This document shows positions 12,301 to 21,639 of a stretch of 64,000 bases of DNA, piece after piece. Origin of the DNA: Argopecten irradians (taxonomy: Eukaryota; Mollusca; Bivalvia; Pectinida; Pectinidae). A program made the position numbers and the translations under genes. The notes beneath the pieces are model-generated. The model was not told the origin of the DNA and made no database searches. It saw only the letters and a list, made by a program, of their open reading frames with translations. Positions within the stretch are counted from its first letter, which is position 1. Every line of letters starts with the position of its first letter. The stretch lies in assembly GCF_041381155.1 (NCBI RefSeq), contig NC_091135.1, forward strand, positions 66,987,067 through 67,051,066, in the 5' to 3' direction.

Positions 12301-13680
12301 CCTTATGCGAGCAGGTTTCACAATGGTGCACCTCTTTCCACGGAGAGGTATATCCGTTTTTACCTTTGTTCATTCAACCCTGTTTTATATTCTCTGCCTG
12401 GGGCCTGTCCCCTACATCTACATTTGACTGGGCTGCCTGGCTTCGGACTCGCCATTACGGTAAGAAAGACAAATTCGCATACTAAAGTTATAGTAGCGCA
12501 TTACTGTAAAGAAATTGTGGTTTTTCAATGTAAAACCAATTTACATGATGTAAAACTAACAATGACTTTATGGGGTTCCACTCTTCTGTCCTCCCTCCCT
12601 TTCATCCTCAGTCATTTGGCCTCGTGGCTACATAGAGGTGTTTAGGAAGGGACATCATTCTATATACTCTCGTCGAGTACGAAATAAGGTACGGTAGGGA
12701 GACGGGATTCTCAAATATAATGTTTTCAGGGCTATAAAAATTGGTGTATGTAGTGAATTTGAATTCTAAAGTTATAGTAAGTATTATATCATGAAAGTGG
12801 CTTAACATTGAAAAAAACTCTAATTTCCTTATAAAAGACTTCTTCTCTAAAACTAAGCACGATATATAACAACTCATATTGCAAAGGTAGTATCTGTATG
12901 GGGCGAGGATACAAAATTATAAAAAGGGTGTGGCTTATCCCCTTGGGCCTGAGGGGCGGGGCCAAAAGGGGTCAATTTGTTTATTTCCATATAAACGACT
13001 TTTTCTCTGAAATTAAGTATGGGATAGTACTCATATTGCGATGGTAGCATCCTTAAAGGAATTCAAAATTGCTCTTTTTAAAAATGCTGGGACTGACTCC
13101 CTACCACTATTGATTTGCACTCATAATCATATGATATTGAAAGCATCATTATATGATGGAGATTTAAATTAAGCAAATCGTGGAGCCTGTTTTGCTATTT
13201 CCAACTGTAAGAGTTTTTGTGACAATTACTTCATAAAACAGGTGATTCTTCGTGATATATTTTGTTGACTCACGGAAGGATATTTAACCAAGATCAATAG
13301 GTACAATATACATGTATATTTCGAAGGCAGTTTTGGTTTATGCTTGCAGTTCGATAAAATGCACATCAATTTAACAAGATATTAAAATATCAGAAAAATA
13401 TTAATTTGAAATACTCCTTCACATAAAAATAAAAATAAATGGAGAAAAATAATCTGGAAATCTAAATATTTCGATGAAACGTTGTTAGATTTAAAATTAA
13501 AAATAAAATCCTTTTACCATGGGGATTAGATAAAGATATCTGTAAATATGGCAAGCCAATTTAAAATTTATTGAAGAAGCAAGGTCCATCCAGAATTTGA
13601 TCGAATTATATAAGATATCATATATTATTATATTCAATATCAGGCCCTTCAAGTCAGATGAGCTTTACAAATGTTTATAC
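12301..13680. other. interior of foldback element, no gene; degenerate 160-bp direct repeat
   Basis: Nothing coding is seen. A degenerate direct repeat starts at about 12825 and 12985. Both copies read TTCC-TATAAA-GACTT-TTCTCT-AA-TAAG and then CTCATATTGC-A-GGTAG-ATC. A GGGGCGGGGCC stretch lies between them at about 12953. The rest is AT-rich. Confidence 0.5.
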
Positions 13681-13690
13681 AAGCGTGGGG

Positions 13691-15420
13691 TTATACGGAA
13701 CTCAGGTCTGGTTCCTAGTTCAGTTAAAGCTTAAACGGAACTCGGGTCTGGTTCCTAGTTCCGTATAAGCTTAAACGGAACTCGGGTCTGGTTCCTGGTT
13801 CCGTTTAAGTTAAACGGAACTGAGGTAAAGGTGTCAGATCCTTTTAAGGAAATCTGTGTTATAGAGATTAATTCTGTGTCGTATCGCTGCTGAAAGCTCA
13901 GAGTTCGATTCCGATATATAATATGTAATTGAACATTCAATTAGAGGTAGAAATCCTAATAAACGGAACTCGGCTCGTTGGCCAGTACTTTTGTTAAACG
14001 GAACTCGGGTCTGGTTCCTAGTTCCGTATAAGCTTAAACGGAACTCGGGTCTGGTTCCTGGTTCCGTTTAAGTTAAACGGAACTGAGGTCTAGGTGTCAG
14101 ATCCGTTTAAGGAAATCTGTGTTATAGAGATTAATTCTGTGTCGTATCGCTGCTGAAAGCTCAGAGTTCGATTCCGATATATAATATGTAATTGAACATT
14201 CAATTAGAGGTAGAAATCCTAATAAACGGAACTCGGCTCGTTGGCCAGTACTTTTGTTAAACGGAACTCGGGTCTGGTTCCTAGTTCCGTATAAGCTTAA
14301 ACGGAACTCGGGTCTGGTTCCTGGTTCCGTTTAAGTTAAACGGAACTGAGGTCTAGGTGTCAGATCCGTTTAAGGAAATCTGTGTTAGAGAGATTAATTC
14401 TGTGTCGTATCGCTGCTGAAAGCTCAGAGTTCGATTCCGATATATAATATGTAATTGAACATTCAATTAGAGGTAGAAATCCTAATAAACGGAACTCGGC
14501 TCGTTGGCCAGTACTTTTGTTAAACGGAACTCGGGTCTGGTTCCTAGTTCCGTATAAGCTTAAACGGAACTCGGGTCTGGTTCCTGGTTCCGTTTAAGTT
14601 AAACGGAACTGAGGTCTAGGTGTCAGATCCGTTTAAGGAAATCTGTGTTATAGAGATTAATTCTGTGTCGTATCGCTGCTGAAAGCTCAGAGTTCGATTC
14701 CGATATATAATATGTAATTGAACATTCAATTAGAGGTAGAAATCCTAATAAACGGAACTCGGCTCGTTGGCCAGTACTTTTGTTAAACGGAACTCGGGTC
14801 TGGTTCCTAGTTCCGTATAAGCTTAAACGGAACTCGGGTCTGGTTCCTGGTTCCGTTTAAGTTAAACGGAACTGAGGCCTAGGTGTCAGATCCGTTTAAG
14901 GAAATCTGTGTTATAGAGATTAATTCTGTGTCGTATCGCTGCTGAAAGCTCAGAGTTCGATTCCGATATATAATATGTAATTGAACATTCAATTAGAGGT
15001 AGAAATCCTAATAAACGGAACTCGGCTCGTTGGCCAGTACTTTTGTTAAACGGAACTCGGGTCTGGTTCCTAGTTCCGTATAAGCTTAAACGGAACTCGG
15101 GTCTGGTTCCTGGTTCCGTTTAAGTTAAACGGAACTGAGGTCTAGGTGTCAGATCCGTTTAAGGAAATCTGTGTTAGAGAGATTAATTCTGTGTCGTATC
15201 GCTGCTGAAAGCTCAGAGTTCGATTCCGATATATAATATGTAATTGAACATTCAATTAGAGGTAGAAATCCTAATAAACGGAACTCGGCTCGTTGGCCAG
15301 TACTTTTGTTAAACGGAACTCGGGTCTGGTTCCTAGTTCCGTATAAGCTTAAACGGAACTCGGGTCTGGTTCCTAGTTCCGTTTAAGTTAAACGGAACTC
15401 GGGTCTGGTTCCTAGTTCCG
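13691..15420. repeat. right arm tandem array of the foldback element, exact 263-bp period
   Basis: The marker TGAAAGCTCAGAGTTCGATTC occurs at 13891, 14154, 14417, 14680, 14943 and 15206, always exactly 263 bases apart. The units are nearly identical, with only scattered single-base differences. Each contains inverted-orientation copies of the arm words (AAACGGAACTCGGGTCTGGTTCCTAGTTCCG) and the sequence TAATAAACGGAACTCGGCTCGTTGGCC. The constant length implies recent amplification. Confidence 0.95.
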
Positions 15421-15471
15421 TTTATTAAACGGAACTAGGAACTAGGAACTCGCAACCAACTTCAGCCCTCC

Positions 15472-15480
15472 AAACTCCTA
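15472..15480. repeat. right target-site duplication (AAACTCCTA) of the foldback element
   Basis: This is an exact nine-base copy of 6505-6513, at the point where the LINE reading resumes. Confidence 0.93.
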
Positions 15481-17900
15481 AATGTCTATGTGTGCTAGCT
15501 GTATGAACCGTGTTATTGTCAAAGTATATATCGGGATGAATGACGTTTCGTTTCCTTGAAAATATTAATGATTCAGTTTTAGTGGGGTTAAACTTTATGT
15601 CCCATTTCAGAGCCCAGGTACTCATATTCGAAAGATTTTGTGAAAGTGTATGGGCAGCATAGATTTGGTTATTATCAATTACTTCACTAATCGAAGTGTC
15701 ATCTGCAAACAATTTGCAATCACTAGTAACAATATTAGTTATGTCGTTAATATATAATAGAAATAAATAAAAGGGCCTAAGACAGATCCCTGGGGGACTC
15801 CAGCGTTAACAGTTTTAAATGTAGAGAAAATGCCTTCAGTTAAAACACGTTGCTTCCTATCAGTAAGATAATTTCTAAACCACCCTAATAATTTCCCTTT
15901 AAAACCATAAGATTCTAATTTATATAATAGTCCATCATGCCACACTCTATCAAAGGCTTTACTTATATCACAGAAAACAGACCGAACTTCTTTTCCTTTG
16001 TCTAATGAGTCAGTGATATTATTGTATATCGAAAGAAGTTGGTTCACAGTTGAATCACCGGGAATGAAGCCGGACTGATGTTTGGTGATTACTTCACAAT
16101 CACGTAGGTAATTATAAAGATACTTAAAAATTACTTTTTCTATTATTTTACTGAAGCAAGAGGTGATAGAGATGGGTCGATAGTTGGAAATATCATTTAC
16201 ATCACCTTTCCCTTTGTATATGGCATTGATGTTAGCAGCTTTCCATGGCAAGGGAATACAACCGGTTTCCATAGTTTTATTGCAGAGAAGGGTAAGAGGA
16301 ATAGAAATAGAGGGTGTCAATAGTTTTATGAATTTTGGGACAATACCATCAGGTCCCGCAGGTTTCTTTTCATTAAGATTAGAAAGCTGATCTTTGATAT
16401 CCTGTTCAGTAAATACAATATTGTCAATCTTAAAAGGAAACTCGGGAGGAGGGGGAAGAGGATCAAGATCATTAGAAGAAGTGGAGATTGAAGAGAAGTA
16501 TGTATTTAGGTGTTCCGCTTTTTCAAAAGGATGTTGGAGAAAAGACTCATTATGTCTTAAAGGGGGGATAGACGTTTGCTTATTATCAATTTTTAACAAA
16601 GATTTAGCAATTTTCCACCATTTATCTGGAGACAAGCTATTATTATTTAACGATGATTCAAGTTTCATGAAATAATTTTGTTTTGTTTCTCTAATTAGGT
16701 TAATAGTTTCATTTCTAACTAATCTGTACCTTTCCCATTGAGTAGGGGAATTTGAATTAATAGCTTTTTTGTGGATGCGGTTCCTGTGTCTTATTTTTAA
16801 TCTAATCGTGTTTGTAAACCAAGGCTTATCATTCGGTCGCACTGTAACTATTTTTTGTGGTACATGGTCATTTATTTGTTTGTTAATTGTTTCAACTAGA
16901 ATATTATTAAATTCGTTTACATCATTATTTTGTGAGATAGATATCCAGTCAATATTACTAATATTATCATTAATCCTATCAATATCAGCACCATCATATT
17001 CATATATCGTTTTCTTATATGCAGTTTGTCTATATACTGAATATGATATACAAAAGTTAATAAGACAATGATCACTGCAAATTGGAGCAAGAACATTTGT
17101 ATCCCTTATAAGATGATTGTTGTTAGATAGAACAATGTCAATAGAAGAAGAAGAGGTAGGAGTAATGCGAGTGGGTTCTTTAATAAAACTGTTTAGATTA
17201 TGTTTTGTAAGTAATCGGCCTAGATGAGAGTGTGGCTGAAGGTTTGACATATCAACATTTATATCACCAGTTATAACTACATCAGTAATATTATCATCAA
17301 AAACAATATTAAACATGTCATCTAATTTTCGCCAGTATTCTACATTAGATTCTGGTCTATATATACACCCTAGTAAGAACTTATGGCTATCTACTAAAAC
17401 TTCTAACCAAATAATTTCAATATTGTTAGACTCCAAATCTCTTCTTCGCTTACAGATTACAGTATCTCTTGTATATATAATAATGCCACCACCAAATCCT
17501 ACCTGCCTATCCCTTCGATGAAAACTACTAAAACTGTCTAAAACAAGGGCAGAGTCCGGAACTAACGGGTCAAGATGTGTTTCAGTAAGACATATTATAT
17601 CATTTTCAGTCAGCTCACTATCTATTATATCTAATTTATTTCTAAGTGATCTTACATTAAGATGTGAAATTTGGAGAGTGCGCAGAGGACCGGGATTTTG
17701 TTCGATATCATTACACAATAATAGAAACTTTATAAGAAATAATTTGAATGCCAAATTTTTTCCAACAATAGAAAAAATATTAATACAAAGTATATCAGAA
17801 TAAAATTGCTTGAATGTTAGATATGATTTGTCACTTCCATGCATATCACGTGCCCATAGCTTGATAGAAATTTCACAATCCATTAACAGGTATCAAGAAA
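15481..17900 (-). mobile_element. CR1/L2-like LINE, 5' part (2A motif, endonuclease, reverse transcriptase)
   Basis: This is the 5' part of the LINE. With 5358-6504 it makes one element split by the foldback insertion. The 5' end is not sharply defined; coding starts at 17883. The FADD active-site box of RT falls at about 15705-15712 in a frame shifted from the main ORF, and HRHLG lies at the very edge of the insertion. Confidence 0.88.
15739..17883 (-). CDS. LINE ORF2-type polyprotein: 2A-like peptide, APE endonuclease, reverse transcriptase (frameshifted)
   Basis: The 714-residue frame starts at an ATG (MDCEISIK). Residues 59-66 read DIEQNPGP, matching the 2A ribosome-skipping consensus D(V/I)ExNPGP, after a hydrophobic stretch. 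The apurinic-type endonuclease spans about 70-285: HLNVRSL, LTETHLD (catalytic Glu near 101), ITGDINVD (206-211), SSIDIVLS and CSDHCLI (270-272). The RT starts near 485: KKPAGPDG (507-513), SNYRPIS, CDISKAFD (638-645, catalytic Asp) and GVPQGSVLGP (695-704). After this the frame fails: a T-run appears one base short, and the expected LFLLYINDI continues in another frame through KLFADDTSI to the foldback insertion. In the family, EN nicks DNA and RT copies the RNA at the nick. This copy is inactive unless the frameshifts are sequence errors. Confidence 0.92.
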   Translation of the reverse strand: MDCEISIKLWARDMHGSDKSYLTFKQFYSDILCINIFSIVGKNLAFKLFLIKFLLLCNDIEQNPGPLRTLQISHLNVRSLRNKLDIIDSELTENDIICLTETHLDPLVPDSALVLDSFSSFHRRDRQVGFGGGIIIYTRDTVICKRRRDLESNNIEIIWLEVLVDSHKFLLGCIYRPESNVEYWRKLDDMFNIVFDDNITDVVITGDINVDMSNLQPHSHLGRLLTKHNLNSFIKEPTRITPTSSSSIDIVLSNNNHLIRDTNVLAPICSDHCLINFCISYSVYRQTAYKKTIYEYDGADIDRINDNISNIDWISISQNNDVNEFNNILVETINKQINDHVPQKIVTVRPNDKPWFTNTIRLKIRHRNRIHKKAINSNSPTQWERYRLVRNETINLIRETKQNYFMKLESSLNNNSLSPDKWWKIAKSLLKIDNKQTSIPPLRHNESFLQHPFEKAEHLNTYFSSISTSSNDLDPLPPPPEFPFKIDNIVFTEQDIKDQLSNLNEKKPAGPDGIVPKFIKLLTPSISIPLTLLCNKTMETGCIPLPWKAANINAIYKGKGDVNDISNYRPISITSCFSKIIEKVIFKYLYNYLRDCEVITKHQSGFIPGDSTVNQLLSIYNNITDSLDKGKEVRSVFCDISKAFDRVWHDGLLYKLESYGFKGKLLGWFRNYLTDRKQRVLTEGIFSTFKTVNAGVPQGSVLGPFIYFYYILTT

Positions 17901-17949
17901 GTATGGCGCTATGTGGTACATGAAATACATGGAAGAAAAGGTATTGCAA

Positions 17950-18975
17950 ATTAGACAGGTCATGGGGAGGAGATACACTATCAACAACATCACATAAACA
18001 AATATATACATAACTAAAATTAACATGAGGTTGTTTTTCCCCTGTATGGGGTAGAGTTAAGATTTCATTTACATTTTTTCTTCTTTATTTAACCAAGGAG
18101 ATAATGATTATACTTTTATCAAAATCACATGGTTAGGTGGAGAACGAGATATTATTAATCCAAAATAAAATTTCGCGTGTCAGCGTTTGCCATCACAGTG
18201 AAATTTCCTGCGCGATTAACAAAAAATCAGGCGATTCCATTTTGAGAAGGTAAGATAGCTTGTGTAATGCTAGCGTATACTTATATGAAACCGACCGTGA
18301 CGGCATACCCATGTGTTTACTATAAATACATGAAAATACACTGTAACATTTGGAAGTCCAAACTATAATAGTCATAATTATGTTGTATATAACATTAGAG
18401 AAGTGAACATGCATGATGAATAAATCCAAACATGATTTTCAACAGATGATGCACTGTTGCGTAATGCATATGTACACAGAGGAATAATCAAAAGTACAAT
18501 TTCAAAACTATAATAATTGGTTACAGAATCTACATTTGACTCATCAGTTTTATAGCAGTTTAAAGTTGTGAAAAAAATAATAAAACAATCTTACAAAAGA
18601 TTCAGTTTTGATGCTCCTATTGTGAATGAGTACGTGAGGGGCGTGGACATACATGTACCACACAGACGCGTACAATCGTAACAGTCCAACCGTGAACGTG
18701 ACGACCCGCACGCGTACATGACGACCCGTCATGTACTCATAGCTGAACGTATAGGGCAAATGCTTGTCAACAAAATTTGCATATCTATATTTACACGCAG
18801 ATTCAACAGGGTAATGAGTTGGTCCTGTGTACACATATGCAGAAGAGTTATACTTTTCCATTGTAAAAATCATTAGAAAGTATCATTTTTATAACAAAAA
18901 AAAAAAAATATGTAAGATATCTATTATGGTGAACATACTTGATCAAGTGAACTTAGTATCTGATATAGATATAGA

Positions 18976-19010
<35 letters not shown>

Positions 19011-19240
19011 AAATTTAAAGAAAAATCCTTACGGACGAAATCTATAAGAAACAAAACAACAACGACCGACCAGTATATTACAATATATTATTCTAATCGA
19101 TTACAAACTTTATCTGTTTACTCTATCATAACTATTGTGGTGATCTTATAGAGGAATCACTGTGCTATCCTGCAATGATTTATGTCTGCTATTCAATGAC
19201 ATTATAGACACCAAGCTACATTGCCCTATTTATTTATATT
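17950..19240. other. intronic sequence; poly(A) and (TA)n tracts only
   Basis: No coding signal is seen. A 12-base A-run lies near 18897, and a (TA)n microsatellite occupies about 18977-19007. The remaining sequence is AT-rich with a GC-richer patch (18640-18740) that I do not recognise. Confidence 0.6.
18977..19007. repeat. (TA)n microsatellite
   Basis: This is an uninterrupted alternating AT run of about 30 bases after ATAGAGAA. Confidence 0.95.
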
Positions 19241-19246
19241 CCTTAC

Positions 19247-19377
19247 CCCTCAAAGACGACTATCTCCCCGTCCACCAGGAGAGGGACCTCTTGGTGGGGC
19301 TGGGACCGGAACACAGTGGGCAGATGTTCTGTACCATGGGAGAAATCCACGTCTACGGATACATGTGGGATCTCATT
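19247..19377 (-). CDS. Glutathione S-transferase (theta-like), exon of the N-terminal thioredoxin fold
   Basis: This 131-base exon has acceptor TTTATTTCAG|A and donor GAGGG|GTAAGG. It encodes 43 residues plus two bases: NEIPHVSVDVDF, then TEHLPTVFRSQP, then EVPLLVDGEIVVFE. The last part is the GST N-domain signature, with the conserved cis-Pro in VP, the LVDGE turn and FE-G (Ser/Gly) that binds glutathione. The donor leaves GG, completed to Gly by the A opening exon 2334-2453, giving FEGPAILRYL. The upstream phase is 0. The preceding exon, which should supply the first ~25 residues including the catalytic Ser/Tyr and an SQPxRAV-like motif, was not located. Confidence 0.85.
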
Positions 19378-21050
19378 CTGAAATAAAATAAAAATTATTA
19401 ACAGATGCACATCGGATGTGTAACGACTGTGTTAGTATTTAATACTAACACAAATAACGGGTACTAAAATGATAACAAAACATCCATAAAAAATAAACGA
19501 TCAATATAAGCATGAAGTGCACCGCACGGGCACCAAGACTTATACACAAAATAGACCAGTGATTCCGGAAGAGTAAACGCTATCTGTGGAAACATACGTT
19601 ATAGATTACCAATCACAAAGGGAAATCAGACGACAAGTAACGGCGAATCAAGTTAGATTTATTTAATCTGTTATCTCAACTGTTTATATGTTTTTGTGAA
19701 CATTTATAATTACATGTTTGGAATGCTAAATATATCGATATACACATAAAATTCGACTTTCATAATCTAGCACTGAAAATGGACGATAAATGGTAAGCCG
19801 ATGGTCAATTTTCCCGCCACCCCTCTAGCAGACCACTTAAAAAAAAACCACTAAAAGATCACTAATGATCGATACAAAAATTCCAGTTATGTTCATTTTG
19901 ACGTTTCATGTGGTAACATGCCAACCAACTGATACCACGAGATAATAAATAATAAATCTACCAGGACTTGTAGACAACAGACAGGGTTATCCCAGTAAAA
20001 TTTAGCCTTTTGTTTTAAAACATTTGTATCAGAACCTAAAATGAGCTATGTTGAAACATTCGATGACAATGTGAACATTAAAACTGTCAAAAGGCGACAT
20101 TCCTTAAATCTGTTTTTCGGCTAATTCGTGTCGCTCGTGATTATTATTGAAAGATATGAAATACTTTTTAATTCAACAAAACGCTTTCTAAACACAATCA
20201 GGAGGAACAGATATATGTCTCATTTTTCCACTGTTTAGGATGTTTGTAATACTTCAATGTTAAATGCATCCCTTTGTATGTCAAATTCATGTTGTCATGA
20301 CATCACGCTTCTATTCTAATAAAATCATCACAATGCATTCATGCAACAGAAAAACAGGCGTAAGTATGCTACCAAATACACATTTAACTTTCCCAATAAC
20401 TTTCAGTGAAAAGAAATCATCAATTGCAAATACAGACGCCAATTACTGACGTTTGGGACAAATATTTCTCAATTACCATGGTAAGCTATTCAAGCTGTCT
20501 TGTACACTTTAAAATAGGTTATTATTATACAGTATCATCGATCATGCTACTTGGGGAAATAATCGCAATGCAGTAGAGTCTTGTACTTGTATTAAATATT
20601 TCGTATGGATCACTCCAAACTTCAGACTAAATGTCGATGTGGTTGATAATCTGTTATTTGTAGATAGGCTTTAGTGTGTGACATATATATGCGTGTGATA
20701 AGTGCATTCATTTTCTAAGAATACGGCAATACCGTGTCACTGGAGTATATTACACAAGTCATCGGTTCACATTTACTGACAATAGGTCACTGTTTGTCCA
20801 ACTGTTTGAGTGTTGAACGAGCTGGGGACAGTATCTGTAGTTTTTTCTTACAAGGAATACTCAACTTAAAAACCATAATAAAAGTGGTATCAAAATAATT
20901 TTAAGTAAAATATATAATGCAGTTTCGAAAGAAGTGATAATGCAGATCCAATGTTCAGTCGTCTTACACAGTTCCAGCACCCTGCCTAAATCGAGTTCGA
21001 CATAAGATTCGACTTGATGTCTCAACACTTTTTATCTGGAATATGAGTTT
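19378..21050. other. no gene recognised upstream of the GST N-domain exon
   Basis: The missing first GST exon should lie on the minus strand at a position above 19377. I scanned this stretch for an SQPxRAV-like coding segment followed by a consensus donor in phase 0 and found none. A segment at 19505-19540 reads GARAVHFM on the minus strand but lacks a donor. Confidence 0.5.
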
Positions 21051-21131
21051 GTTTCAATTTCAACAAAATTTCTTTTCAATTAAATTGAAAAGGGACTGAA
21101 CAACAGGCAAAAGTCCTCTCCCTGAACTCTC
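21051..21131 (-). repeat. LINE-like 3' tail fragment
   Basis: The minus strand reads GGGAGAGGACTTTTGCCTGTTG followed by a short A/T stretch and TTTTGTTGAAATTGAAAC. Both the stem-like GCCTGTTG and the terminal TTGTTGAAAT-GAAA resemble the 3' tail of the LINE at 5358-5440. It is a short truncated copy abutting the family-P element at 21160. Confidence 0.55.
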
Positions 21132-21159
21132 ATGTGAGTGTGTTTTGTTACATTTACAT

Positions 21160-21622
21160 CCTATTAACAACCAGGGTCATGCAAAGTTGTGTAGCGTGTA
21201 TGAAGTGCGCTGTGCTTATTTTGGGAGACTGCGGTATAATCGTGTTGTGTCTTCTTGTATAATGAAAACTTTGCCCTTTTTATAGTGCTTTATCACTAAA
21301 GACACCACACCAAGCAATACAGCCCATCCGGTCACATTATACTGACAACGGGCAAACCAGTCGTCCTACTCCCTGTATGATGAGCGCTAAGCAGGAGCTG
21401 AAACTAAGTCTACCACTTTTATAGACTTTGGCGTGTCTCGGCCAGGGGACAGAATCCATAGCCTACATCAATAGAAGACCAAAAGCGAGGCGGTGGCAAG
21501 GGAGACGTTAGGAAGAACAAAGTTAGTTAGAAAGAAGAGAAAAATAAAGATCCTAAATTTAGTCGCCTTTTACAACTATGCAATAGGTGCAGCATGTACA
21601 ATTATAACGCCCTACCTGCAGG
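21160..21622 (+). mobile_element. family-P interspersed element, copy A
   Basis: Runs from CATCCTATTAACAACCAGGGTCATG to ATAACGCCCTACCTGCAGG. Shared internal phrases are GTGTTGTGTCTTCTTGTATA, TTTATAGTGCT-TATCACT, GGTCACATTATACTGACAACGGGC, CACTTTTATAGACTTTGG and CCTAAATTTAGTCGCCTTTTAC. There is no open frame of note. The same order of phrases recurs seven more times in this window, which defines the family. Confidence 0.8.
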
Positions 21623-21639
21623 GCCAAGAATGTGAATTT

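Larger units (their letters stand above)
6514..15471. mobile_element. Foldback-type DNA transposon (8,958 bp) with long repetitive inverted arms
   Basis: The element starts GGAGGGCTGAAGTTGGTTGC and ends with its exact reverse complement. The first 40-odd bases of the two ends are identical in inverted orientation, and the similarity continues for roughly 120 bases with a one-base difference. A perfect 9-bp target-site duplication flanks it. The arms (about 6514-9190 and 13690-15471) are tandem repeats built from the self-complementary word GTTCCGTTTAA-C-TTAAACGGAAC alternating with GAACTAGGAACCAGACCCGAG. Repetitive inverted arms plus a 9-bp duplication are features of foldback/Mutator-like elements; assignment to that group is inference, because I see no transposase. 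The centre contains a decayed DIRS-type retroelement. Confidence 0.88.

Noticed and set aside
19505..19545. Possible missing GST exon 1 reading GARAVHFM on the minus strand
   Set aside because: No consensus donor in phase 0 after it, and no upstream ATG with a matching N-terminus.
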